Assembly: GCF_020907985.1 (NCBI RefSeq)
Contig: NZ_JAJJPA010000053.1
Location: forward strand, 1-40,579
Origin: Kitasatospora humi
GTDB taxonomy: Bacteria; Actinomycetota; Actinomycetes; Streptomycetales; Streptomycetaceae
DNA length: 40,579 nucleotides
Reading direction: 5' to 3'
Of this stretch, positions 8,091 through 16,345 are shown piece after piece (the first letter of the stretch is position 1; every line of letters starts with the position of its first letter). The position numbers were made by a program, and so were the translations under genes. The notes under the pieces are model-generated. The model was not told the DNA's origin, made no database searches, and saw only the letters and a list, made by a program, of their open reading frames with translations.

Positions 8091-9878
8091 ATGCAAAGCG
8101 CCGACACGGTGCTTGGTGTCCTCCGTGAAAGAGGCAGGCGCAACCTGCCGTGCAACGAGCTCTATCGACAGATGTTCAACCCGCAGCTGTATCTGATGGC
8201 CTACGGGCGCATCTACTCCAACAAGGGGGCGATGACACCCGGGATCACAGGGGAAACCCCGGACGGCATGTCGCTGGCAAAGATCGGACGCATCATCGAT
8301 GCGCTGCGCCACGAGCGCTTCCGATTCAAGCCGGTCAAGCGCACCTTCATCCCGAAGAAGAACGGGAAGCGCAGGGCGCTGGGCCTGCCGTCCTGGACGG
8401 ACAAGCTGGTCGGCGAAGTGATGCGCCTTCTCCTGGAGGCCTTCTACGACCCCCAGTTCTCCAACCACTCACACGGTTTCCGTCCCCGACGGGGCTGCCA
8501 CACCGCTCTGAGCGATGTAGCGAACACCTGGACGGGGACAACCTGGTTCATCGAAGGAGACATCGCCCAGTGCTTCGACTCACTTGACCATCAAGTGATG
8601 CTCGAAGCCCTGGGCGAGAAGATCCACGACAACCGGTTCCTGCGGCTCGTGCGAAACATGCTCAAAGCCGGATACCTGGAGGACTGGAAATGGAACGCCA
8701 CTCTCAGCGGCGCTCCGCAGGGCGGGGTCCTCTCGCCGATCCTGTCCAACATCTACCTGCACCGGCTGGACACCTTCGTCGAGACGGCTCTCATGCCGGA
8801 ATACACCCGAGGAAAACTCAGAGCGAGGAACCCTGAATACCGAAGGGTCGAAGCGGCGATCCAACGAGCACGCGAGCGCGGTGACCGCGCCAAAGTGCGA
8901 CAACTGCGAAGTCGGCTGCACAGCCTCCCGAGCCAGGACATGTCCGACCCGGGATACCGCCGACTCCGCTACGTCAGATACGCCGACGACACCCTCATCG
9001 GGTTCACCGGACCAAAGGCCGAGGCCGAAGAAATCAAACAGCGCCTGGCGCAGTTCCTGTATGACGATCTCAAGCTGGAACTGTCCCGAGAGAAGACGCT
9101 CATCACCCACGCCAAGACCGGCGCGGCAAGATTCCTCGGCTACGACATCACCGTCCGCCGGGACGACCGCAGATCAGAACCAAAGAAGGGGCCACGGCGC
9201 CAGCGCCGCTCGGTCAACGGAAAAGTTCGACTGCGTGTCCCGAATGACGTGATCAAGGCACACTGCGCCCCGTACATGGCGCGCGGCAAACCCGCGCGAA
9301 TGCCCGCGATGCTCCGCTACGACGACTACACCATCGTCAACATCTACGGCGCCATGTACCGCGGAATCGTGAATTACTACCTACTGGCCTCAGACGTCTT
9401 TCGGCTGAACCGGTTGCACTGGGTCATGCAGTCCTCGCTGCTCTGCTCCCTGGCGAACAAGCACCGCTCATCCATGTCGAAGATGGCCCGCAAATACAAG
9501 GTCACGATCGACACCCCGGCCGGGCCCCGCAAGTGTCTCCAGGTCAGCATCACCCGTCGCGCAGGTAGGAATCCGCTGGTCGCACGGTTCGGTGGCATTC
9601 CACTAAAACGGCAGAAGCGGGCGACTCTCATCGACCGCAACCCTACCCAACGCCAGCCGCGCGGAAGAGAGTTGGTCCGTCGGCTGCTGGCCAGGCTATG
9701 CGAGTTGTGCGGACGGGCCGAGGACATCCAGGTCCATCAGATCCGCAAGCTCGCCGACCTGGACCGGCATGGGCAGGAACAGCCCGACTGGGCTGCTCTC
9801 ATGGCGAGGAAGCGACGCAAGACCCTTGTGGTGTGCGGAAGTTGCCATGCTGGCATCCACGACGGCCGCGCAGACTGA
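8091..9878 (+). CDS. Group II intron-encoded reverse transcriptase/maturase with HNH endonuclease
   Basis: The 595-residue product would splice the intron RNA and carry out retrohoming. The RT domain spans about residues 25-370: FIPKKNGKRRALGLPSW, HGFRPRRGCHTAL, FIEGDIAQCFDSLDH, SGAPQGGVLSPILSNI, and the catalytic YADD at about 297-300. A maturase (X) domain follows at about 400-510. The C-terminal HNH endonuclease has a zinc-type LCELCG near 537, VHQIRKLAD, and CGSCHAGIHDG at about 582-593. All key residues look intact, so the element may still move. The start ATG has AAGAGGTATGCGAA upstream. The ORF sits in intron domain IV, between domain I-III sequences (7560-8090) and domain V. Family resemblance is to mitochondrial-like IEPs. 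Confidence 0.96.
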   Translation: MQSADTVLGVLRERGRRNLPCNELYRQMFNPQLYLMAYGRIYSNKGAMTPGITGETPDGMSLAKIGRIIDALRHERFRFKPVKRTFIPKKNGKRRALGLPSWTDKLVGEVMRLLLEAFYDPQFSNHSHGFRPRRGCHTALSDVANTWTGTTWFIEGDIAQCFDSLDHQVMLEALGEKIHDNRFLRLVRNMLKAGYLEDWKWNATLSGAPQGGVLSPILSNIYLHRLDTFVETALMPEYTRGKLRARNPEYRRVEAAIQRARERGDRAKVRQLRSRLHSLPSQDMSDPGYRRLRYVRYADDTLIGFTGPKAEAEEIKQRLAQFLYDDLKLELSREKTLITHAKTGAARFLGYDITVRRDDRRSEPKKGPRRQRRSVNGKVRLRVPNDVIKAHCAPYMARGKPARMPAMLRYDDYTIVNIYGAMYRGIVNYYLLASDVFRLNRLHWVMQSSLLCSLANKHRSSMSKMARKYKVTIDTPAGPRKCLQVSITRRAGRNPLVARFGGIPLKRQKRATLIDRNPTQRQPRGRELVRRLLARLCELCGRAEDIQVHQIRKLADLDRHGQEQPDWAALMARKRRKTLVVCGSCHAGIHDGRAD

Positions 9879-9897
9879 ATTCACGGCAGTCACTGGA

Positions 9898-9996
9898 GAG
9901 CCCGCTGCGATTAACGTCGCACGGCGGGTTCGGGAGGAGGCCGCTGGGAAAAGGACCAGCCCACGGGCTGGCACCTCGCCCGGCGGCCCACCTCAC
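9898..9996 (+). ncRNA. Group II intron catalytic domain V and domain VI
   Basis: Domain V occupies 9898-9931 and starts GAGCC. Its lower stem pairs with the terminal GGGTTC, and an upper GCGAT/GTCGC stem is capped by a TAAC tetraloop, with the usual ACG at the bulge. The length of 34 nt is canonical and the AGC triad is present. Domain VI follows: GGCCGCTGGG (9939-9948) pairs with CCCGGCGGCC (9979-9988), enclosing a nested CCAGCCC/GGGCTGG hairpin. The A at 9990 is the likely branch point. Confidence 0.88.
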
Positions 9997-10018
9997 CCTT
10001 CGGCTCAGGGCGACCTGA
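9997..10018 (+). CDS. ATP-binding protein, exon 2 (last seven codons)
   Basis: These 22 bases follow the intron. Base 9997 completes the Thr codon begun by AC at 7558-7559. The frame then reads Leu-Arg-Leu-Arg-Ala-Thr and stops at TGA 10016-10018. Total coding length of both exons is 429 nt, an exact multiple of three. The restored end (KEVWCTLRLRAT) resembles the usual C-terminal strand of this ATPase family. Confidence 0.8.
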
Positions 10019-10064
10019 CTGCACCTCGGCAAGCCCGGGCCTCGGCCGCCCCCGGGCCGCGGGT

Positions 10065-10868
10065 TCAGTGCTCCTGGGCCGTCGGGCGCAGCAGGATTTC
10101 GTTGATGGCGGCGTGCGGGGGCTGGGTGACCATGAAGACGATGGAGCGGGCGACGTCCTCCGCCCGCAGCCAGAGCTCCTGCGCCATGCCGCGCGCGGAG
10201 GCGAGCCCGGGACCGGTGGCCATGTGCGTCGAGGTCAGCCCCGGTTCGATGACGCCGACCCTGACACCGCGCCGGGTCACCTCCTGGCGCAGGACCTCGC
10301 TGAACGCGCACACCGCGTGCTTCGTCGCCGAGTAGACGCCGTTGCCGCGGCGCACCACACGGCCGCCGGCCGAGCTGACGTTGACCAGGTCGGCGACCCT
10401 GCGCGGCTCGCCTGCCGCAGCACGCAGCAAATGCGGCAGCGCCGCCTGCGACAGGTGCAGGACAGCCGTCAGATTGAGGTCGACCATCCGGTCGACATCC
10501 TCGGCGCCGACCTCCTCGACGGGCCCCATCGCGACGTATCCGGCGTTGTTCACCAGCACGTCCAGCCGCCCCAAGCGCTCGGCGGCCTCCTCGACGACGT
10601 CCCGGCCCCGTCCGCTGTCCCGCAGATCAGCGCTGATGACGGCGCACGAGCCTTCATGGCCCCGGATGGTGGCTGCCAGCTCCTCCAGCCGTTCGGTGCT
10701 GCGGGCCACCAGCGCCACTGCCGCACCCTCCCGGGCGAGCGCCAAGGCAGTGGCGGCCCCGATGCCGCTGGACGCACCCGTCACCAGCGCGACGCACCCT
10801 GACAAAGCCGTGCCGCTTCCGGCCTCGGAGTTCGCCGCCCTTCCGGCGTTCGCACCCGTGGGATCCAT
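10065..10868 (-). CDS. Short-chain dehydrogenase/reductase (SDR)
   Basis: This is a classical SDR of about 267 residues, a NAD(P)-dependent oxidoreductase. The cofactor motif TGASSGIG lies at about residue 30-37, the NNAGY segment follows, and the active-site Ser is in VNVSSAGG. The catalytic YSATK is in GNGVYSATKHAVCAF. ARSTERLEEL after strand 2 suggests NADP preference. The substrate is unknown. The chosen ATG at 10868 gives about a 20-residue lead before the Rossmann fold. The ribosome site is weak, so a slightly different start is possible. The gene converges on the intron-split ATPase gene, with 46 bp between the stops. Confidence 0.92.
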   Translation of the reverse strand: MDPTGANAGRAANSEAGSGTALSGCVALVTGASSGIGAATALALAREGAAVALVARSTERLEELAATIRGHEGSCAVISADLRDSGRGRDVVEEAAERLGRLDVLVNNAGYVAMGPVEEVGAEDVDRMVDLNLTAVLHLSQAALPHLLRAAAGEPRRVADLVNVSSAGGRVVRRGNGVYSATKHAVCAFSEVLRQEVTRRGVRVGVIEPGLTSTHMATGPGLASARGMAQELWLRAEDVARSIVFMVTQPPHAAINEILLRPTAQEH

Positions 10869-11185
10869 GCTGCCAGCCTGCCCCAGTCGCCCCCGGACCG
10901 CCCTGCCGGGCGGCCGCCCGGGCGATGGTGACGACGCGCCGGCCCACTGCCGCAGGTGTCGGCATACGTCCGGCGGTTCCTCGATTCGGCTTCGGTGCCG
11001 GCGATCGCACTGGCCATCGGATCCGGTCCGCCATGAGATCGGCCATCGGATTGGCCGCAAATCGTACTGACACCGGTTCGTTTCAAGATCTACTGTTCCC
11101 ACCGGAGGGGCCGCTTCCGCCTGCCCCCCGAACTCAGGAGCCGGACGCCGCACCACCCGGCCTGCCCAACGGAGGAGAACTCGCA
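10869..11185. promoter_or_regulatory. Divergent promoter region (SDR / I36 protein)
   Basis: This 317-bp gap lies between the leftward SDR and the rightward secreted-inhibitor gene. The 3' part is less GC-rich (11030-11100) and probably holds the promoter of the rightward gene, but I cannot define a -10/-35 pair with confidence. An open frame reads through it, with no ribosome site and no recognisable product. Confidence 0.4.
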
Positions 11186-11629
11186 ATGTCCGTGAAGAAG
11201 ACAGTGTCACGCGTCGCCTTGGTCGGCGCTACCGCCATCCTCGCGCTCGGCGGCCTGGCCGGGCAGGCCAACGCCAGTTACGTCAACATCGACAGCTGGC
11301 ACGCGGGCACCTGCGCCAGCCACCCGGGGGCCTACTTCTGCCTCTTCTACAACTCCAACCACGGCGGCGGCATCTGGACGAGCAACGTCCAGGCCGTTCC
11401 CTCGCTCTCCGGCAACTTCAGTGACGGCAACCCCGTGAAGAACGACGCCGCGTCCGCCGAGAACGCGAGCGCCTGCGACGTGGGCATCTGGGTCAACTCC
11501 AACTACATGGGAGACGAGAACTGGTTGAGCCCCGGCATGGGCGGCAACCTCAACTCGTGGCTGAAGAACAACGAAGCGTCGATCGCCATGGACGACGCCA
11601 CGCGCTCCTACTGCCCCACCGTCGGCTGA
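11186..11629 (+). CDS. Secreted peptidase inhibitor family I36-like protein
   Basis: The 147-residue protein has a clear Sec signal peptide (MSVKKTVSRVALVGATAIL..., cleavage after GQANA at about residue 30). The mature part contains C..HPGAYFCLFYNSNHGGG and a second Cys-containing half (SACDVGIWVNSNYMGDENW), with four Cys in total for two probable disulfides. This crystallin-like pattern fits peptidase inhibitor family I36 (SMPI type), common in Streptomyces. Inhibitory activity is inferred from the family only. GGAGGAGAACTCGCA precedes the ATG. A possible terminator follows at 11651-11684. Confidence 0.8.
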   Translation: MSVKKTVSRVALVGATAILALGGLAGQANASYVNIDSWHAGTCASHPGAYFCLFYNSNHGGGIWTSNVQAVPSLSGNFSDGNPVKNDAASAENASACDVGIWVNSNYMGDENWLSPGMGGNLNSWLKNNEASIAMDDATRSYCPTVG

Positions 11630-11650
11630 CGGTCCCCGTCCCATGCCCGA

Positions 11651-11684
11651 GGCCTGCCCCCCGGCTGACACGGGTGGGCAGGCC
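11651..11684 (+). terminator. Hairpin terminator after the I36 gene
   Basis: GGCCTGCCC (11651-11659) pairs with GGGCAGGCC (11676-11684) around a 16-nt loop. It lies 20 bp past the I36 stop and before the ribosome site of the lipoprotein gene. Confidence 0.65.
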
Positions 11685-11710
11685 GCCTCGCGAACTCGGA
11701 GAGAACAGCC

Positions 11711-12658
11711 GTGACTGCCGCAAAGAGAGCCCACCGGAGGCGACTCCTGGCGATGACGCTGATCATCCTGGCGGCAAGCGGGTGCTCCGCCGAGCAGGCC
11801 GCGTCGCCGGCCGCCCCGGCGCCACCACCAGCTGCGGTGGCGACGCCCACTCCCAGTCCCGCGCAGGTCGCCACGCTCCAGTTGCCGATCGCGGACTACA
11901 TGCTCACACCCCGGCAGTCGGCCGAACTGAAGTGGCTGAACGCCGAGAAGGTCGCCGTGTGCATGAAGCAGTACGGCTTCGACCTGCCGGTGGCGCCGAG
12001 CCCGGTCGTCTCGCCCTCCGACTCCCTCATGTTCCGTCGTTACGGCGTGACCGATCCGGCGAGCGTCAGCACCTGGGGATACCACCTGCCCAGAGGTGAC
12101 AATGCCGCCCCGAAGGCCACGCTCTCCCCGGCGGAGAACGCCGTGCTGCTCGGTCGGGACGCCGCCGGCAAGCCGATGACCAGCTCGAACGGGCAGTCGG
12201 TGCCGACCGGAGGCTGTCAGGGGAAGGTCAACACCGAGCTCGCCTCGCTCCAGCCGGGCGGGCCGGGCTCGAGCGGCGGCACCTCCCAACTCGTCGCGCA
12301 GACGAAGGGAGAGAGCTTCGCCCACTCGATGGCTGATCCGCGGGTGCAGGAGGTCTTCGGGCACTGGTCGGAGTGCATGCGCGGCAAGGGGTTCAGCACG
12401 CCGAACCCGTTGGACGCCGGAGCGGATCTGCCGTCCGTCAAGGAGCCCAAGCCGGACGCCACCGAGATCCGCATGGCGCAGGCCGATGTGGACTGCAAGG
12501 CGCGCACCAATCTGCTCGGGATCTGGTTCGCCGTCGAAGCCGACTACCAGAAGGCCGCGATCGCCCGGCAGCCGCAGGCCTTCGCCGCGCTCAAGGCGGA
12601 GCGTGACGCGCAGGCCGCCCGGATCGAGCAGCTCGTCGCCGGGCTGGCCGGCCGCTGA
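11711..12658 (+). CDS. Hypothetical lipoprotein
   Basis: The 315-residue product begins MTAAKRAHRRRLLAMTLIIL and has the lipobox LAASGC at about residue 20-25, so it should be a lipid-anchored exported protein. A Pro/Ala-rich linker (about 28-55) leads to a domain with several Cys (VCMKQYGF, GGCQGKV, WSECMRGKGF, DVDCKAR). This resembles Streptomyces lipoproteins of unknown function that carry a repeated C-M-x-x-x-G motif. The GTG start has CGGAGAGAACAGCC upstream. It probably stands in its own unit, since a hairpin separates it from the I36 gene. Function unknown. Confidence 0.82.
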   Translation: MTAAKRAHRRRLLAMTLIILAASGCSAEQAASPAAPAPPPAAVATPTPSPAQVATLQLPIADYMLTPRQSAELKWLNAEKVAVCMKQYGFDLPVAPSPVVSPSDSLMFRRYGVTDPASVSTWGYHLPRGDNAAPKATLSPAENAVLLGRDAAGKPMTSSNGQSVPTGGCQGKVNTELASLQPGGPGSSGGTSQLVAQTKGESFAHSMADPRVQEVFGHWSECMRGKGFSTPNPLDAGADLPSVKEPKPDATEIRMAQADVDCKARTNLLGIWFAVEADYQKAAIARQPQAFAALKAERDAQAARIEQLVAGLAGR

Positions 12659-12731
12659 CGCCGCAGGTAGCGGCCACGCGGCGGTGCCGGGCCGAGCGAG
12701 GCGCAGCGGCCGGCATGGTGATCGGCGTTCA

Positions 12732-12759
12732 CTGACCGTCGCCGCCTCCCTTGTATGAT
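12732..12759 (+). promoter_or_regulatory. Candidate promoter of the XRE/NB-ARC regulator
   Basis: CTGACC (12732-12737) and TATGAT (12754-12759) are 16 bp apart and resemble a vegetative -35/-10 pair. The start codon is only 25 bp beyond the -10 element. The following TGATGTTTCAACTA (12759-12772) could be an operator: it has the symmetry TGA-N4-TCA. Confidence 0.45.
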
Positions 12760-12784
12760 GATGTTTCAACTACCAGGGAGAACG

Positions 12785-15067
12785 ATGGAGCAGCAGGAGC
12801 AGCAGGAGCCCCAGGCGTTCGGGCCGCTGCTCCGCGCGCACCGGCACGCGGCCGATCTGACCTTGGAGGAGCTGTCCGAGCGGTCGGGTGTCAGCGGGCG
12901 CGCCATCGGCGACATGGAGCGCGGCCACAGCCGCGGTCCGCAACCGCGTACGGTCGCCGCGCTCGCCGAGGCGCTCGAGCTGTCACCCGACGACACCGCG
13001 GTGCTGCTCGCCGCCGCCCGCTCGGGCCGTCGCCGGCAGCGTCCGATCGCCGCCCGGCCGTGTGAACTCCCCTCCCCCGTACCGGATTTCACCGGCCGCG
13101 AGACAGAGGTCGACTGGCTCGGCCGGACCACCGCCGACCCGCGGCTGCCCCGGGTGTCGATCGTCTCCGGGGCACCCGGCCTGGGCAAAACCGCGCTGGT
13201 CCTGCACGCCGGCGAGCGCCTGACCGAAAGCTTCACCGACGGCTGCCTCTTCCTGGACCTGCGCGGCCTGGACACCGAACCGCTCACCCCGCACGACGCC
13301 CTGGGCCGGCTGCTCCGGGCCCTGGGCCTGCGCGAACGCGACCTCCCGACCGAGACGGACGAGCGGCAGGCGCTCTACCGCCGCCTCCTCAAGGACCGGG
13401 ACGTCCTCATCGTCCTCGACAACGCGGCCCACGAGGGCCAGCTGCGCGCCCTGCTGCCGGGCCCCGGGCACGGCACCGTCTGGGTCACCAGCCGCCGCAC
13501 CCTCACCGGGATCGAACACGCCCGGCGCCTGGTCCTGAAGCCCTTGCCCGCCACGGCCGCCACCACCCTGCTCGGGGCGATCCTGGCGCTGCGCGACGAG
13601 GAACCGCAGGACGGGTCGGCCGCGGCCGACCCGTCGGCCCTGGCCCGGATCGCCGACCTGTGCGGGAACCTGCCGCTGGCGCTGCGCATCGCGGGAAACC
13701 GGCTGCTGAGCCGTCCCGCCTGGAGTGCGCGCAGCCTCGCCGACCGGCTCGGAGACGAGGAGCTGCGCCTGGGGCGCCTGGCCGCCGGAGACCTGCGCAT
13801 CCGGTCGGCCTTCCAGCTCTCCTACGATCAACTCACCCAGCCGATACGGCGGTTGTTCCGACGCCTCGCGCTCGTGCCGGGTCCCGACTTCGACGCCGGG
13901 CTGGGCTCGGCCCTCACCGGCCTGGCTCCCGGCTCCGTCGAGGAGATGCTCGACGAGCTCCTCGAACTCGGCCTGCTCAGCACCACCGCCACCGACCGGA
14001 TGCTCTTCCACGACCTCATCCGCCTCTACGCGCGGGAGCGGCTGGACGAGGAGGAGTCCCCGCAGGACCGCCGGGCCGCCGAGACCGCGATGCACACCTG
14101 GCTGCTCGACACCGCCCAAGCCGCCGGCTGCTGCTTCCAGCCGGACGGGCCGCGCGGCGCCGCCGTGTTCGCCACGCCCAAGGCCGCCCAGGCCTGGTTG
14201 GAGGCCGAGAGCGCCAACTGGCTCGCCGCCCTGCGGACGGCGGCCGAGGACGGGCGTCACGCCGAGGTGGTGCGCACCGCCGAGTCCATGCACTGGTTCT
14301 CCGACCGCTGGACGTACTGGGGCCACTGGCACGAGGTGTTCGGCCTGTCCCGGGCGGCCGCGCACGCGCTCGGCGACCACGCGCTGGAGGCGACCCACAC
14401 CAGCTACCTCGCCTGGGCGCAGCTCTACTGCCTGAACCAGCCGCGGGAGGCGCTCGCCACCGCCGAGCAGGCCATCGAGTTGGCCCACCTGGGCGGCGAC
14501 GTCGTCCAGGAGGCCTGGGCGGCCTTCTACGCGGCGGGGGCCGCCAACCGGCTCCGGGAACTCGGCGGCGCGGTCGCCCTGGCGCGGCGCTCGGCGGAGC
14601 TGTTCGCCGCGGCCGGCGACCGCGAGGGACACCCGCAGGCGCTGCTGGCGCTGGCCGGTGCGGAGGGGTTCCGGGGCGACCACGCCGCCGCGGTCGCCAC
14701 CCTGGACACCGTCATCGGGCTGCTCACCGCCCCTGCCACCGCGCCGACGGCGGCCCACATCGTCGACTTCACCATGGCCAACGCCCTCTCCCAGAAGGGC
14801 GAAGCACTGCTCGCCCTGAACCGTCCCGGCGACGCCGAGCGCGCCTATGCCGAAGCGCTCCGACTGGGCGCCCGACTCGGGGTGCCCATGCTCCAGGCCG
14901 CCGCCGCGCTCGGCCTGGCACGGGCCCTGGACACCCTGGGCGACCGGGAACGGGCGCTCGCGGCCGTCCGCAAGGCGATCGAACTCGCCGAAGCCGCCGG
15001 CGACACCGACCGGAAGACGGAGGCCGTCGGGCTACTGAGCAACTGGACGTCCGCGCCGGTGATCTGA
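12785..15067 (+). CDS. XRE HTH-NB-ARC-TPR transcriptional regulator
   Basis: This is a 760-residue regulator with three parts. The N-terminal XRE helix-turn-helix is at about 10-75 (LTLEELSERSGVSGRAIGDM). The NB-ARC-type ATPase starts after FTGRETEVDWL, with P-loop GAPGLGKTAL at about 129-138, Walker B VLIVLDNA, the RNBS-like VTSRR and NLPLALRIAGNRL. The C-terminal half (about 450-750) is TPR-like helical repeats. The architecture is that of Streptomyces SARP-like STAND regulators, but with an XRE rather than a winged-helix DNA-binding domain. I chose ATG 12785, preceded by CAGGGAGAACG. The converging AraC gene starts its stop 8 bp downstream. Ligand and targets are unknown. Confidence 0.93.
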   Translation: MEQQEQQEPQAFGPLLRAHRHAADLTLEELSERSGVSGRAIGDMERGHSRGPQPRTVAALAEALELSPDDTAVLLAAARSGRRRQRPIAARPCELPSPVPDFTGRETEVDWLGRTTADPRLPRVSIVSGAPGLGKTALVLHAGERLTESFTDGCLFLDLRGLDTEPLTPHDALGRLLRALGLRERDLPTETDERQALYRRLLKDRDVLIVLDNAAHEGQLRALLPGPGHGTVWVTSRRTLTGIEHARRLVLKPLPATAATTLLGAILALRDEEPQDGSAAADPSALARIADLCGNLPLALRIAGNRLLSRPAWSARSLADRLGDEELRLGRLAAGDLRIRSAFQLSYDQLTQPIRRLFRRLALVPGPDFDAGLGSALTGLAPGSVEEMLDELLELGLLSTTATDRMLFHDLIRLYARERLDEEESPQDRRAAETAMHTWLLDTAQAAGCCFQPDGPRGAAVFATPKAAQAWLEAESANWLAALRTAAEDGRHAEVVRTAESMHWFSDRWTYWGHWHEVFGLSRAAAHALGDHALEATHTSYLAWAQLYCLNQPREALATAEQAIELAHLGGDVVQEAWAAFYAAGAANRLRELGGAVALARRSAELFAAAGDREGHPQALLALAGAEGFRGDHAAAVATLDTVIGLLTAPATAPTAAHIVDFTMANALSQKGEALLALNRPGDAERAYAEALRLGARLGVPMLQAAAALGLARALDTLGDRERALAAVRKAIELAEAAGDTDRKTEAVGLLSNWTSAPVI

Positions 15068-15074
15068 CGTGCCA

Positions 15075-16118
15075 TCAGTCCGTGGCGCTCAGTGCCACCG
15101 GGCGGCCCGGCCGCTGCCCTGCCGCGCTGCCGGCCGCAGCAGCACGCACGGCCCGCGACGCGGCGAAGCCGCACCCCGGGCCCGCCTGCCACTCGCGCGG
15201 TGAGACCCCGTAGGCGGCGCGGAACGCCCGGCTGAAGTGACTGGCGCTCACGAACCCCCAACGGCCCGCCACCGCCGCCACCGTCACCCGGCCCGCCGAG
15301 CGGGCCAGGTCCCGCCGGCACATGTCCAGGCGCTGGCGCTGGATCCAGCGGGCGACCGTGGCCTCCTCGTACTGGAAGAGCTTGTGCAGGTACCGCACCG
15401 ACACGTGGTGGGCGGCCGCGATCCGCTCCGGCGACAGGCCCGGATCGCCCAGGTGACGCAGGATGTGGTCCTTCACCCGGGCCAGGGTGACCAGGGCCGG
15501 CTCCGGCAGCCCCGGCACCGACCGCCCGCGCCGCTCGCGGGCGAGCACCGCCAGCAGGTCCAGCGCCGTGGTGGCGAGACGGCCGGCGACGTCGGGCTCC
15601 AGCGAGTCGGCGGCCCGCGCCAGGCGCTCCAGATAGGTCGCCACCAGCCGTGCGGTGCCTTCGCTGCCGTCGAAGGCCGTAGCGGTGAGCACCCGCATAT
15701 CCTCCTCCGAGACCCCCACCGCCGACCGCGGCCAGTAGAAGGCCGTGTAGGCGAACGACTCCTCGAACTCCTTGGTGAACGGCCGCCCGGCATCGGAGAT
15801 CGCGAAAGCACCCGGTCGCAGCGCCACCTGGCAGCCGTCCTGGACCAGCCGGGCGGTACCGCGGTGCTGGAGCGCCAAGGTGAACTGGCCCTCGCCGCCG
15901 CGCGCGATCAGGCCCGCGCTGCGCACGCTCCGCTGCGGTCCCGACCGCACTCGGGAGACCTGGAGGTCGCCCAGCCGGTGACTGCTGATGCGCGCCGGGG
16001 CCGGCGAGTCTTCGAGCAGCGACACGTCCATCGGGAAGAAGGTGCGGCAGACCGCCTCGTGCCAGTACTCGGCGCGGTCGGCGGGCGGTATCGCGGTGGT
16101 GTCGAGAACGACGGACAT
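15075..16118 (-). CDS. AraC-family regulator (AraC-binding-like domain + HTH_18), copy 1
   Basis: The 347-residue protein has an N-terminal AraC-binding-like domain (about 1-190; DRAEYWHEAVCRTFFPMDV is typical of its start). The double-HTH AraC domain is at about 215-315: LSPERIAAAHHVSVRYLHKLF and WGFVSASHFSRAFRAAYGVSPREW. A low-complexity Ala/Arg tail ends the protein. GAGGAGC precedes the ATG. It lies downstream of the LAL gene on the same strand, separated by 227 bp. It is a paralogue of the AraC protein at 21164-22135. Targets may be the adjoining oxidoreductase or hydrolase genes, which is only a guess from context. Confidence 0.93.
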   Translation of the reverse strand: MSVVLDTTAIPPADRAEYWHEAVCRTFFPMDVSLLEDSPAPARISSHRLGDLQVSRVRSGPQRSVRSAGLIARGGEGQFTLALQHRGTARLVQDGCQVALRPGAFAISDAGRPFTKEFEESFAYTAFYWPRSAVGVSEEDMRVLTATAFDGSEGTARLVATYLERLARAADSLEPDVAGRLATTALDLLAVLARERRGRSVPGLPEPALVTLARVKDHILRHLGDPGLSPERIAAAHHVSVRYLHKLFQYEEATVARWIQRQRLDMCRRDLARSAGRVTVAAVAGRWGFVSASHFSRAFRAAYGVSPREWQAGPGCGFAASRAVRAAAAGSAAGQRPGRPVALSATD

Positions 16119-16345
16119 CAGCGCTCCTCGGACGGTTGCGGGCGCGCCGGACTCGCGGTCCGGCGTCGCGGCTGTCGGGCGGGCGCGTGACCGGCGCCTG
16201 CCGCCGGATCCATCCCACCGTCAGCCGCCGCCGTGAACCAGGAAGAACAACAGGAGGAACTTCGCCCGCCTGCGCCCTGCCGTCCGGCCTCACCCGGGGG
16301 CAGCGGTGCGCCGCCCGAAGGGTGCGTGGCCGGGTGCCCGGCGGG

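Larger units (their letters stand above)
7560..9996 (+). mobile_element. Complete group II intron with RT-maturase-HNH ORF
   Basis: The element is 2437 nt and begins GTGCG, the group II 5' consensus, in the context GTGCGCTCTGAAAGCG. Positions 7836-7844 (GTGCACCAC) are perfectly complementary to the last nine exon bases (7551-7559), defining EBS1/IBS1 at intron position 277. A 34-nt domain V lies at 9898-9931, followed by a domain VI stem with a candidate branch-point A at 9990, 7 nt from the 3' end. The intron ends in AC, matching the AY rule. The encoded protein (8091-9878) has intact RT motifs. The two exons keep the ATPase reading frame. I could not identify EBS2 convincingly. The IEP resembles mitochondrial-like (ML) proteins, usually found with IIA introns. 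Confidence 0.93.

Noticed and set aside
9698..10018. Plus-strand open frame overlapping the intron 3' end
   Set aside because: Most of it is out of frame with the RT-HNH gene. Only its last seven codons are real, as exon 2 of the ATPase.
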